Assembly (NCBI GenBank): GCA_022827275.1
Contig: JAJDTG010000007.1
Location: forward strand, 1-64,000
Reading direction: 5' to 3'
DNA length: 64,000 nucleotides
Source of the DNA: Candidatus Dadabacteria bacterium
GTDB taxonomy: Bacteria; Desulfobacterota_D; UBA1144; Nemesobacterales; Nemesobacteraceae
How positions within the stretch are numbered: the stretch's first letter is position 1; each line of letters begins with the position of its first letter. The notes beneath the pieces are model-generated. The model was not told where the DNA came from, ran no database searches, and saw only the letters and a list, made by a program, of their open reading frames with translations. Below, one piece after another: positions 47,168 to 56,539 of this stretch. The position numbers were made by a program, and so were the translations under genes.

Positions 47168-49468
47168 CTAAGAAAGTAGGCGGGCAAGTTTACGATAGCA
47201 ATCCAGCGCTTTTCTTTTCTCATTTTTAGGGAGCTTTCTGGTCACCATCTTGAATGCATTGTCTAGACCCCATGCGTATCCGATGTCCACTATTATTTCC
47301 CCAGATTCCTCCGCAGTTCTTCGAGCGGGAATTTTGTTACGGTTAGATAGTTCGACCAATTCGTGAATCTTGTTTTGGTCCGAGATCAGCACCGGCGCAC
47401 AGCATTCAATTGCTCTGCCCATAACAAGTGTTGCTAGACGTGCCGGATTGGTTGGAATCTCATCCCAGATATTCCAGATGATTGGAGCACAATTCCTCTG
47501 TTTTGCTTGCTCTAAAATGTGGAAGCACTCGGTTGTGTCCAGAATCCGTTCTTTTGGTATCAATCCTACATACACTAATCCTTGATCAGTTTCTACATAA
47601 CAACTAGGTTTCTCCAAGATTTGCCAACCCCAACGCCCCAAGACTGCTGGCTGTTCGTTGACCAACTTAACACGGAGGGGTTTTCTAGGTGTTCCACTCC
47701 GGTCTTTTTGTGATTTTTTTGGGCATGGAAGTTTAGACCAATCCAACGGTTTGCCAACCATACTCATGTCAAGGTTGACTATATAAACGATTCCCGACTC
47801 GTTGCATTGCGAGAGGGGCTGTGCGACTTCGGAGCCTGCCTTTCTTCCCGTGAGTTCTCTACCATCTGGAGAAAAGGCAAAAGGATGAGTTCGGCTTCCA
47901 CCTTTGTCATGTAGTGTGCACAGGGCAAAGAAGCGATTTTCTACCGCCCTTAGACGCAGCATTGAAGACCATTTGATGTCTTTGACATTGTCGAAACTTG
48001 GATTTACCCACACACGAGCGCCACGTGAAGCCAGAAAGCGGGGAAGTAAACCTAAGTATTGATCGTGACAAATAGTGGCTCCAACTTTGACGTTTCCCAA
48101 TTCGAAAGTTGGAAGCATGGTGTTCGGCTCCCAATCTGGCTTCTCGAAGGCAACTGCTTCCGCGGTGGAGTGTTTTGTATATAAATGACGACAAGAGCCG
48201 TCGGGACCAATGCGAAGGAGAATTTGCCAATCAGCTGAATTTCCTGCTAAATTGAAATTCCTTTCAACAGCACCTACCAACAATGGAGCATCTAGATCTG
48301 ATGCGAGTTTCAGCAGCAGCTTGATGCGTGTACTGTCAACTGAAGAGATGTAGCCTTCTGGAAAGAGTACAAAATCGACAGTTTCACCGGCGAACGAGGC
48401 GAGGGTAGGTATGTCAGGTTCCTGGGCTCCTGCCCCGCTCGGTGGAACACCGTTTGAAGTTGTTGCATCCACTTTAGGAAAAACTAAAGCCACCCGTAGA
48501 GTGGAGTGCTCGGCAGCAAACTGAGTGTCGGTTTTCTCCATCGTTTGACTGGATGGAGCACTGTCCTGAAATGCGATATTCAAGAAACGCCTGCGGTCGT
48601 CGTTGCTGTCGGGGTCAAGTAAACACCATGCGAAATCGCGGGCGTACAGTCTTAAAGTTGGGAGGAAACCTTTGAGTGATGGGATAATATCTCGGAGGGT
48701 GTCATACCAAGCCCGCTGTTCGTCGCGGTAAGGTGGGTCGTTATCCTTTGCATTATGCTTTTCACATAGGGCCGTCCAGCGCAATCTGGAGAACCCTAGG
48801 GGTTGGCAGTCTGGGTATCTAGAAAGTGAGAGCTTCCGTGGTTTTGTAAAATGTTGACTTTCGTCAAACTCAACAATGAATCCAGGGTTGGGGACCCAGA
48901 AGTCGCAAGGTGGCAAAGTTTTGGCTCTTGCAAAGTTTTCGAACCCGAAGCCACGGTATCCTTCCAAGGTGGTAACCACTTTCTGCAAAGCGTGAAAGAT
49001 GGAGGTCTCCGAGTAGGAGGAAATACGTGTCGACCACTGGAATTTATGTTCTCGCACGCATTCTCCGTAGATTCGCTCCAGAATCTCGCGAACCCGTGTT
49101 TTGCATTCAGGACACCGCTCGTCGGAATGACGTATAAGTTTGCTTGCGGATCCCGTTTTCATCTTTGGATCAGACGGAAGTGTGGATAGCTTAGTTTTAT
49201 TCTGGTTACCACAAGTGCACTCGATAATATCAAATCCAAGAGATTCGAGAAATTTGTTGGACTCGGAGCCACCTTCAAACTCATCTGACCGTAAGAATCG
49301 TCCGGTGGCTATTTTATGAGCTAATGCAATGGTGTATTTCGGAGGAAAGTGATACCCGTCTTTTGCCAAACAGTAGTTTCTGCTTTTCCTCCGTGGAGGG
49401 ATACCATCTCGGCTGATGTGCTGAATTGCCTCTAAAACATTGGCCTTTGTGATGAATGAAGGGACCAT
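47168..49468 (-). CDS. Multidomain nuclease-nitrilase fusion, putative defence effector
   Basis: This is a 766-residue protein from ATG 49468. Residues 20-85 resemble the N-terminal head of ScoMcrA-type restriction proteins: NYCLAKDGYHFPPKYTIALA, then FEGGSESNKFLESLGFDI. Cys84/86 and Cys119/122 make a zinc-ribbon-like knuckle. Asp189, Glu200, Asp202 and His206 (in PCDFWVPNPGFIVEFDESQH) fit a Vsr/DUF559-type nuclease core. Residues about 324-565 are a carbon-nitrogen hydrolase (nitrilase) domain with Glu371 (FPEGY), Lys432 (YTKHS) and Cys467 (TICHDQ). Residues about 630-766 match nothing I know. A nitrilase domain also occurs fused to the reverse transcriptase of DRT type 1 anti-phage systems. 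No partner gene shares its strand. A role against phage is inference. Confidence 0.7.
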   Translation of the reverse strand: MVPSFITKANVLEAIQHISRDGIPPRRKSRNYCLAKDGYHFPPKYTIALAHKIATGRFLRSDEFEGGSESNKFLESLGFDIIECTCGNQNKTKLSTLPSDPKMKTGSASKLIRHSDERCPECKTRVREILERIYGECVREHKFQWSTRISSYSETSIFHALQKVVTTLEGYRGFGFENFARAKTLPPCDFWVPNPGFIVEFDESQHFTKPRKLSLSRYPDCQPLGFSRLRWTALCEKHNAKDNDPPYRDEQRAWYDTLRDIIPSLKGFLPTLRLYARDFAWCLLDPDSNDDRRRFLNIAFQDSAPSSQTMEKTDTQFAAEHSTLRVALVFPKVDATTSNGVPPSGAGAQEPDIPTLASFAGETVDFVLFPEGYISSVDSTRIKLLLKLASDLDAPLLVGAVERNFNLAGNSADWQILLRIGPDGSCRHLYTKHSTAEAVAFEKPDWEPNTMLPTFELGNVKVGATICHDQYLGLLPRFLASRGARVWVNPSFDNVKDIKWSSMLRLRAVENRFFALCTLHDKGGSRTHPFAFSPDGRELTGRKAGSEVAQPLSQCNESGIVYIVNLDMSMVGKPLDWSKLPCPKKSQKDRSGTPRKPLRVKLVNEQPAVLGRWGWQILEKPSCYVETDQGLVYVGLIPKERILDTTECFHILEQAKQRNCAPIIWNIWDEIPTNPARLATLVMGRAIECCAPVLISDQNKIHELVELSNRNKIPARRTAEESGEIIVDIGYAWGLDNAFKMVTRKLPKNEKRKALDCYRKLARLLS

Positions 49469-49479
49469 TGCTTTTCTCA

Positions 49480-49485
49480 ATTATA
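49480..49485 (-). promoter_or_regulatory. -10 box of the fusion gene
   Basis: TATAAT on the minus strand, 11 nt before ATG 49468. If used, the message would be almost leaderless. An in-frame TTG at 49480 lies inside this box and is therefore unlikely as the start. No clear -35 is seen. Confidence 0.4.
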
Positions 49486-49620
49486 CTTAGCGTACTGAAT
49501 TTACCTCGATTTTCCCTTCTTTTTTCAGTTTGGATATACTCTACTGAACAGGTCTTAATTTCTCGAGGGTTTTTAGTCCCAAAACCGACTTTTCTTGAAG
49601 TCTCCGGCATTTTTTGCTAT

Positions 49621-52600
49621 ATGAAGCTGATCTATCACCCTAAAGAACTTACTTTCAAAGATCTTTTTAAAAAATACGGGCTTAACCCAAGTGATGAGAC
49701 AACCCTCTTCCTTCTCCCCGGTGTCTCGGTTGTACAGGAAATAGAGGATTACTACTCTAGGGAAGGGGTATGGGGAAAAAACCTGCTTACGTTCTATGAA
49801 CTTTCGGATTTTGTGAACGAGGCCTCCTCGAACCTGAAAAAGAAAAGGATATCAAGGACCCAGGTCTTATCCGTAATAAGAAAGGCGGCAGAGTCAGTCT
49901 CGGGGAACCTCGGGGTTTTCGGGGAATTTTCGCAGAAGCGGGATTTTCTCAATGCCGTAGCTTCTATTGTTTCAAAATTGAAACAAAGCAAAGTTTTCCC
50001 AAAGGAGCTTGTCGAGTCCTCTAAGAGAATCAATGCGCGGAGTTTGCGGAAAAAACTCTCGGATATAGGGCTTGTTTACGAAAAATACGAAGCGCTTATA
50101 GCCGAGAGGGGCTTTCTTGACGATGCGGATTCTGCCCGTGCCGTTTCAGAAGAGTTGGAGAGGGAAGGGCTTGCGCCGTTTTTCCCGTCGGCGAAAAGGC
50201 TTGTTATCTTCGGGTTTCCTGACTTTACGCTTTGCGAACTTGACGTTATAAAGAGCCTTTCCTCGGCGGTCTCGGAAACTTTCTTTTTCATAAGCGATTT
50301 CGGCGATCTGTACGAATACAGGGACTGCTTTCTGGGAAGACTTCGCGAATCTTCCATGGTCTATGAAGAAGATTTCGCAGTGACGGACGAAGTCCCTGAA
50401 GCCAAGACGCAAAGCAAGTTCAGTGAGTTTCGGGATGCTCACGATGAGATCGAGTACGTCTCGAGGACGATTAAGAAACTCATCGTGGATGAGGGACATA
50501 AAGCCTCTGATTTTAAGGTTCTTGTCAGGTCATCGCAGAAACGCGGCCGTTCCATAGCCCATATATTCGAAAAAAACGGGGTTGCCGTTGACCTCAGAAA
50601 CTCCGGAACCCTGGCGGGGAGCGTATACGGACGCCTTGCGGGCGATATTCTTCGCCTGAAGGCAGGCAATTTCCACAGAAACGACCTGCTGGGGCTTCTT
50701 CTGAACCCGCTTTTTGCTCTTTACCTGGGGGAGTCCAAGCTCCCGCAGCGCTGCACCAATCTCATAAGAGAGATTTCCTCTGCAGGCACTTCTTCCAAAG
50801 ACAGGAAATACAGGACCTTAAGCGGCATCTCGGGCTGGAAGAGGGTTCTTGAACGCATAGTGGAACAGGACGCCCAGCTCTCCGCAGTCGCCCGTGATAT
50901 AGACCTGGCGCTTGATTCGGTATCGTCAAAGTTCGGCAGAAGAACCTTTGCCGCGATGACTTCTGATCTTAGAAAGACCTTTTCAGAACTCAGGGTTTCC
51001 GAGAGTTCTGCGCTGCTTATTGAAAGAAACCAAACCACCAGAGAGTGTTTCGATGAGTTTTTCTCTTTTCTGAGGGAGCTTTCCTTTTCTTACGGAGAGT
51101 TTGATTTCCGGGTTTCAGACTCTGGAGAGTATCTTCTTTTTCTGGATGAGTTCATGGGAGAGAGGACGGTTCCCTATAAGACTTCCTGCGATGGAGATTC
51201 GGAAAGGGTGGACATTGCCGATTTCTCCGCAGCCCGCGGAATAAACCCGAAGTTTCTTTTTCTGGTTGGCCTTTCGGACACTTCTTTCCCTGCCGCTCTT
51301 CCCGCGGATCCCGTTCTCAAGCCCAGGGAGAAGGCGGAAATAAACCGGGCGCTTGAAAAAAGGGTATTTGACGAGGAGGGCCTTCATTACGAGAAGGAAA
51401 AACATCTTTTCTCCACCCTCGGCACCGCGGCTTCCGAGAAAGTCTATCTTTCCTGCTTCCGCTACGACCAGAAATCAAGGGATGTGAACCGCTCTGATTT
51501 TCTCGAGGAGGCGGGGATATCTCCTCCGGAGCGACGCTCTGAGGGTTTCTCAGAGCCTGGAGAGGTGTTCTCGGGGGAAGATGCCCTGTTTCACTGCTTC
51601 TCACCCTCGGGGATATCGGATATCGACCCGAAGCTTGCCGGGGTCATAAGAGAGCACTACGGTTCGGATATAGTCGGTTATCTCTCGGGTGGTATCTCCG
51701 CTGAGAGAAAAAGGCTTGAGCCTGGAGGTAATTACACGGATTTCGAAGGAGTTCTCCGCAACGCCCCTCCACACCCGGACACTTTTTCACCCACAAGGCT
51801 TGAGACCTACGGGACGTGCCCCTTCATGTATTTCTCAAAGGAAGTGCTGAAACTGGGCATGGCCGGGGACCCCGAGGAACAGAAAGCCTCGCAGCTTGAC
51901 CTGGGTTCACTTGCCCACGAGATCCTAAAGGAGTTCATGGAGACCGTTTTTGCCGAGGGTTCCGGCTTGCCGGAAACAAGCCGTATTGCCGAGGTCTATG
52001 AGAAACTGAGAAGAAAGTACGAAGCGAAGCCGGGGGTTTTCTCCCATCTGCCGAAGAACGTGGCGGAAATTGGAAAGAAAAGGTTTTTTGACTGCATTCT
52101 GCCGAATTTCATCACCGATGAGATTCAAAGAATCGCAAAGGATGAATTCACCCCCCGGTTTTTTGAAAAAGAAGTGAAGTTCCGCATCGGAAATGCCGAA
52201 ATCACCGGAAAAGTGGACAGGGTTGACGTCCACAGGGGCGACGAGAAAAAGGCCGCGGTTGTAGATTACAAGATCGGAGGGGTAAAGGGGAGAAAGTATT
52301 TTGACTTTGAGAATCTGCAGCTTCCCCTTTACCTGAAGGCACTGCTTGAGGAGGGGGCTGTTCCCTCCAGGGGCTCCTATCTTTCAATCGGAAAACCTGG
52401 AGAAAGCGCTTCTTCCGGGGAACCTTCTCTGGAGGAAGCGGCTTCGCTTGCGGAGTACTACGTTGAGAACATAAAAAAAGGGTTTTTCCCTCCCTATGTG
52501 GGGAAAAAAGAGGAGAATCAGGAAGCCCATTACCTTGAGATGTCTAAAAATCGTCCCTGCTCTTACTGCGATTACGCGGATCTCTGCAGGGTAAAAGACG

Positions 52601-52635
52601 GCGTGGTAAGAAAGACCGGGCATTCGCGAGGATAA
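49621..52635 (+). CDS. addB: AddB-like ATP-dependent nuclease subunit B
   Basis: This is a 1004-residue AddB-type subunit of the AddAB/RecBCD-like helicase-nuclease that resects DNA breaks and degrades foreign linear DNA. The N-terminal half is a helicase fold without a Walker A lysine, as is common in AddB. The C-terminal nuclease has GKVDRVDVHRG and AAVVDYKIGG (PD-(D/E)xK core). Cys in TYGTCPFMYF plus CSYCDYADLC supplies the four ligands for an iron-sulfur cluster. ATG 49621 is preferred; a longer frame from 49456 adds a hydrophobic but unconserved stretch. addA follows after 3 bp. Confidence 0.85.
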   Translation: MKLIYHPKELTFKDLFKKYGLNPSDETTLFLLPGVSVVQEIEDYYSREGVWGKNLLTFYELSDFVNEASSNLKKKRISRTQVLSVIRKAAESVSGNLGVFGEFSQKRDFLNAVASIVSKLKQSKVFPKELVESSKRINARSLRKKLSDIGLVYEKYEALIAERGFLDDADSARAVSEELEREGLAPFFPSAKRLVIFGFPDFTLCELDVIKSLSSAVSETFFFISDFGDLYEYRDCFLGRLRESSMVYEEDFAVTDEVPEAKTQSKFSEFRDAHDEIEYVSRTIKKLIVDEGHKASDFKVLVRSSQKRGRSIAHIFEKNGVAVDLRNSGTLAGSVYGRLAGDILRLKAGNFHRNDLLGLLLNPLFALYLGESKLPQRCTNLIREISSAGTSSKDRKYRTLSGISGWKRVLERIVEQDAQLSAVARDIDLALDSVSSKFGRRTFAAMTSDLRKTFSELRVSESSALLIERNQTTRECFDEFFSFLRELSFSYGEFDFRVSDSGEYLLFLDEFMGERTVPYKTSCDGDSERVDIADFSAARGINPKFLFLVGLSDTSFPAALPADPVLKPREKAEINRALEKRVFDEEGLHYEKEKHLFSTLGTAASEKVYLSCFRYDQKSRDVNRSDFLEEAGISPPERRSEGFSEPGEVFSGEDALFHCFSPSGISDIDPKLAGVIREHYGSDIVGYLSGGISAERKRLEPGGNYTDFEGVLRNAPPHPDTFSPTRLETYGTCPFMYFSKEVLKLGMAGDPEEQKASQLDLGSLAHEILKEFMETVFAEGSGLPETSRIAEVYEKLRRKYEAKPGVFSHLPKNVAEIGKKRFFDCILPNFITDEIQRIAKDEFTPRFFEKEVKFRIGNAEITGKVDRVDVHRGDEKKAAVVDYKIGGVKGRKYFDFENLQLPLYLKALLEEGAVPSRGSYLSIGKPGESASSGEPSLEEAASLAEYYVENIKKGFFPPYVGKKEENQEAHYLEMSKNRPCSYCDYADLCRVKDGVVRKTGHSRG

Positions 52636-52638
52636 GTC

Positions 52639-55600
52639 ATGGAGAGAATTTCAGAGTTCCTGAGTCTTAACGAAGAGCAGTCCCTGATACTTCACCCGGC
52701 AGGAAGGGTAGCGGTCAGGGCGGGAGCGGGCTCGGGAAAAACAAGAGCCATAATAGCCAGGTATCTGGGGATTCTGGAGAGAGGGGAAGCGGATATTCCC
52801 CAGATTGTGACCGTAACCTTTACGGAGAATGCCGCCGCGGAGCTGAAATCCAGAATAAGCTCGGAAATAACAAGATATATCAGGGAGTACGGCCACAGGG
52901 GGAATATAGCCGAAGGATGGCGCAGGAAGTTCTTCTCCGCTCCCATAGGAACTATCCACAGCTTCTGCTCAGGGATACTGAGGGAAAACGTCTTCGATTC
53001 AGGGCTTCCGCTTAACTTCTCCGTAATTGAGGGTTCCGAGGAGGATGCTTTTTACGAACAGAATATCGGCAAGTTTCTTCTGATGAAGATCGAGGAAGGC
53101 GACCCGAGGCTAAAGAGACTTCTCGAGATGGAGTCTTATGACTATGCCCAGATACTGAAGATCGTGGCGATGATACTGAAAGAAGCGGCAAGGCTCCATA
53201 TGATCCCTCCTTTTTCCTACTGCGGAGAGAACACCGGTTCCGAAAAGCCTGATCCGCAAGCGCTTGAATCCATGGATAAAAGGCTTCACATGAGGATCGA
53301 GGACTATGTTTCCGTTCTTTCGTCCCGTTCCGAGAAGAGAAAACAGGCTCTTCAGGACCTGAGCGGGAAAATAGATATGACCCTGGGTCTTGACCGGAAT
53401 ATCCGCTACCTGAAGGCCGTTTACGAAGAGGCGAGAAATGAGATGAGCAAGTCTGAGGTTGAGCAGTCAAGGCTCGCGCTTGTTGATACGGTCTTTTCTG
53501 TAATGGGGCATTACGATTCGGAAATCAACTCTATTTATCTTGATTTATCAGGCGACGCGTATCATTTCCTGAGGCAGAGGAAAATCCTTGAGGAGAGAAT
53601 AGAGTACGAGGACATGATACGTCTGACGATTGAGCTCCTCGAAAAAAATCCTGAAATACTAGGCTATTACAGAAGTTTTCTAAAGTTCATTATAGTTGAT
53701 GAATTCCAGGACACCGATTCCCTTCAGCTCAGGTTGATGAATCTTCTCACAGGCGGCGACTCTGGAGGCAGCCTTATTGTGGTGGGTGACGTGAACCAGT
53801 CCATTTACGGTTTCAGGGGGGCCGAGCCCGAGACGTTCGGGAAGATACTTAAGGCCGGGGATTTCAAGAAGATATCCTTTGCGGCCAATTACCGCTCCCG
53901 CGCTAGCCTCATAGACTTTTTCAATGTTTTTTTCTCCGGCACTTTCCCCGAAGGATATTACGAAGAAATGACGGCCCCCGTCCCTCAGACCGGTTCCGGC
54001 ATCCCGGTGGAAATCATTGCGTGCGAAGGAGCGAAGGCCGACGAGTCAATCGAACTTGAAGCCCGTGCCGTGGCATTGAAGATAAAAGAGCTGCAGAAGG
54101 AATCTGCAGAAGAGATCGCTCTTCTGTTCAGAAGGTCTTCAAATGTTTCTGTCTATGAGAAGGCTCTTGCGCGGGAGGGAATCAGGTTTCAGTCCCGCAT
54201 AGGGCGTGGTTTCTACGATCTTCCCGAGGTAAGGGACGTTATGTCCATGCTCAGGTACTTGCTTGATCCTCAGGACCTGCTGGCACGGGCGTCAGTGCTC
54301 AGATCTCCTTATTTCGGGGCTTCGGATGACGAGCTTTTCCGCCATTTCCGGGGAGAGGGAAGAGAAAACGGCTCCAGGGTAGGGCAATACCTTCGTTTTC
54401 TTGATGAAAAAAGAAGAGAATACGTTAACGGAGATGCGTTTCGGGCTGTCGACTTTGCGGTGAACGGGCTTGGTTATTCCTCCGCGGCCTTGGCGCTTCC
54501 TGACGGCAAGGCCAAGCACCTCAACCTCAGAAAAGCTCTTCTGATGGCAGAAAACCTGATTTCACACAAGGGGTACGGGCTTCACCAGGTGGTTGAGCAC
54601 TTTGATTCCATGCGCGGAAGCTATGAAGAAGAGCAGGTCTTTGAGGAAACAGCTGACGGCGGGGTGGTGAAGCTTATGACGGTTCACGGGGCGAAGGGGC
54701 TTGAATTTCATACCGTTTTTCTCTGCAACACCAACTACAGAAGGGTTGTGCCGTCTGAGAGGGTGATGGCTGATATCGAAAAAGGTTTTGTAGTCAGGTA
54801 CCCGGCTTCCTCTTCGGATGACTGGGAAGAGCTTAAATCCCGCGTTGAGAGAAAAGAAACCGAGGAGGAGAGAAGAGACCTCTATGTGGCCATGACCCGG
54901 GCCGAGGAAAGACTTTTCATATGCCTAAGCGGCCGTCGCCTGGCTAAAGAGAAGCGGATGCAGGTGGAAAAAGGAAGTTTCGCCGAACTTATTGATTCCA
55001 AGCTCTCCCTCTCTTCCCGGTGCCTTGAAGCACCGCAAGGATTTACAGACGACACCTGGGGAATCTTTTTTCCGGGCCTCTACGAGGGGGAACCTTCGGA
55101 AGCGCCTGACTCGGCCTCGGATACTTTGTCCCTGGGAACGGAAGCCCCTTTGCAGCTTAAATACATGGAACCTACATACGGCAGGGAAGATAGACCGCAG
55201 CGGGCGGAACTCTCCCCGCTTCCAGACCTGTTTTCCCCGACCGACCGCCTGAAAGACCCCGAGAGGGCGGGGAGCATAATGCACAGGTTCCTTGAGACCT
55301 GGGATTTCAGAGAGGAAACGGCTGAGAGAGAGATTGAGTTTGTTCTGGGGGAATTTCTTGTTTCAAACCCGAGCATGAAAGACCTGCTTCTGGAACTCTC
55401 CTCGAATTTTCTGGAGTCAGAACTCTTTTCCTTTATAGGCGAGGCTCGGGAAATCAGAAGGGAGCTTAAATTTGTCTTTGATCCCGGCAAAGGCTCTTCG
55501 AGAAGAGGCAGAATAGATCTTCTGACCGAAGAGAGTGGGGGGATGCGTCTTTTCGATTACAAGTACAGGAAAACAATGAATGACGACGCCCGAGAGGCTT

Positions 55601-55710
55601 ACGAAGAGCAGATGGACGGTTACTGCGAGGCCATACGCTCAAGATTCGAAAAACCGCTGCTTTCGCGCCACATAGTTCTTATCCCGCAGGTTGAGCTTGT
55701 CTCCATATAA
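52639..55710 (+). CDS. addA: AddA-like UvrD/REP helicase-nuclease
   Basis: This is a 1023-residue superfamily 1A helicase with C-terminal nuclease, partner of AddB. Motif I GAGSGKT (residues 29-35), Ia TFTENAAAELKSRI, II VDEFQDTD, III GDVNQSIYGFRGAEP, IV ANYRSRASL, V TVHGAKGLEFHTVF, VI YVAMTRAEERLF. The C-terminal part has RRGRIDLLTEESGGMRLFDYKYRK in two pieces, a RecB-type nuclease core. It forms one transcription unit with addB. A glycosyltransferase gene starts 7 bp after its stop. Confidence 0.9.
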   Translation: MERISEFLSLNEEQSLILHPAGRVAVRAGAGSGKTRAIIARYLGILERGEADIPQIVTVTFTENAAAELKSRISSEITRYIREYGHRGNIAEGWRRKFFSAPIGTIHSFCSGILRENVFDSGLPLNFSVIEGSEEDAFYEQNIGKFLLMKIEEGDPRLKRLLEMESYDYAQILKIVAMILKEAARLHMIPPFSYCGENTGSEKPDPQALESMDKRLHMRIEDYVSVLSSRSEKRKQALQDLSGKIDMTLGLDRNIRYLKAVYEEARNEMSKSEVEQSRLALVDTVFSVMGHYDSEINSIYLDLSGDAYHFLRQRKILEERIEYEDMIRLTIELLEKNPEILGYYRSFLKFIIVDEFQDTDSLQLRLMNLLTGGDSGGSLIVVGDVNQSIYGFRGAEPETFGKILKAGDFKKISFAANYRSRASLIDFFNVFFSGTFPEGYYEEMTAPVPQTGSGIPVEIIACEGAKADESIELEARAVALKIKELQKESAEEIALLFRRSSNVSVYEKALAREGIRFQSRIGRGFYDLPEVRDVMSMLRYLLDPQDLLARASVLRSPYFGASDDELFRHFRGEGRENGSRVGQYLRFLDEKRREYVNGDAFRAVDFAVNGLGYSSAALALPDGKAKHLNLRKALLMAENLISHKGYGLHQVVEHFDSMRGSYEEEQVFEETADGGVVKLMTVHGAKGLEFHTVFLCNTNYRRVVPSERVMADIEKGFVVRYPASSSDDWEELKSRVERKETEEERRDLYVAMTRAEERLFICLSGRRLAKEKRMQVEKGSFAELIDSKLSLSSRCLEAPQGFTDDTWGIFFPGLYEGEPSEAPDSASDTLSLGTEAPLQLKYMEPTYGREDRPQRAELSPLPDLFSPTDRLKDPERAGSIMHRFLETWDFREETAEREIEFVLGEFLVSNPSMKDLLLELSSNFLESELFSFIGEAREIRRELKFVFDPGKGSSRRGRIDLLTEESGGMRLFDYKYRKTMNDDAREAYEEQMDGYCEAIRSRFEKPLLSRHIVLIPQVELVSI

Positions 55711-55717
55711 AAGTTCC

Positions 55718-56410
55718 ATGGAAAAGACGGTTGTCATAATACCGGCACTGAACGAAGAGCGCTCCATAGGGCAGGTAATCGGGGATATTCCCCGGGACCT
55801 CGTAACGGAGATAGTGGTTGTCGACAACGGTTCGACCGACTCCACGGCAAGCGTTGCCTCCGGCTGCGGAGCCACGGTTCTGAGCGAAGGGAGAAGGGGA
55901 TACGGACAGGCTTGCCTTGCGGGGATGAACTACATTAAGAATTCCTCGTATCTGCCTGATATCATAGTATTTCTGGATGGAGACTACTCTGACTATCCAC
56001 AGGAGATGAAAACCCTCCTCTCACTGATAACCGAGGACGGATACGATCTCGTCATAGGGTCAAGAACCATCGGCGAAAGACAGAGGGGAGCGCTTTTGCC
56101 CCAGGCGCTTGTGGGCAATTACGTGGCTACCAGACTCATAAAGCTGTTTTACGGAGAGAGCTTTACCGACCTTGGTCCCTTCAGGGCTATAAGGTATGAC
56201 AAGCTCCTTTCTCTCGGCATGAAAGACAAAACCTTCGGGTGGACAGTTGAGATGCAGGTAAAGGCCGCGAAAAAAGGGCTTCGCTGCACCGAGGTGCCGG
56301 TGAGTTACAGAAAGAGAATAGGAACCTCAAAGGTAACCGGAACAATCACGGGAAGCTTTATGGCCGGGGTTAAGATCATCTGGACGATATTCAGGCAGCT
56401 TTTTTCGTAG
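55718..56410 (+). CDS. Family 2 glycosyltransferase
   Basis: This is a 230-residue family GT2 enzyme like dolichol- or undecaprenyl-phosphate glycosyltransferases: VIIPALNEERSIGQVI, EIVVVDNGSTDST, ARGYGQACLAGM-like (RRGYGQACLAG), VFLDGDYSDYP (DxD metal site) and DLGPFRAIRYD. Its C-terminal CTEVPVSYRKRIGTSKVTG is typical. Short C-terminal helix only, so it is probably peripheral to the membrane. Start ATG 55718 is chosen; TTG 55691 inside addA is also open. Confidence 0.85.
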   Translation: MEKTVVIIPALNEERSIGQVIGDIPRDLVTEIVVVDNGSTDSTASVASGCGATVLSEGRRGYGQACLAGMNYIKNSSYLPDIIVFLDGDYSDYPQEMKTLLSLITEDGYDLVIGSRTIGERQRGALLPQALVGNYVATRLIKLFYGESFTDLGPFRAIRYDKLLSLGMKDKTFGWTVEMQVKAAKKGLRCTEVPVSYRKRIGTSKVTGTITGSFMAGVKIIWTIFRQLFS

Positions 56411-56426
56411 GGTTTCTTGCTGGTGC

Positions 56427-56500
56427 GTCCCCGGCAGGATTCGAACCTGCGGCCTCAGGATTAGGAATCCTGCGCTCTATCCAACTGAGCTACGGGGACA
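56427..56500 (-). tRNA. tRNA-Arg (anticodon CCU)
   Basis: The minus strand folds as a full cloverleaf: 7-bp acceptor GTCCCCG/CGGGGAC, D-arm GCTCAGTTGGATAGAGC, anticodon arm CAGGA-TTCCTAA-TCCTG with anticodon CCT, and T-arm GCAGG-TTCGAAT-CCTGC. The discriminator is G. CCA is not encoded. It reads AGG codons. Confidence 0.95.
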
Positions 56501-56539
56501 CAGAAGGAAAAAATGAGTCTACCCGCTTGGATTCCCGCT

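Noticed and set aside
47168-49468. DRT type 1 reverse transcriptase system
   Set aside because: The nitrilase domain suggested it, but there is no reverse transcriptase motif (xxDD) in the protein or beside it.
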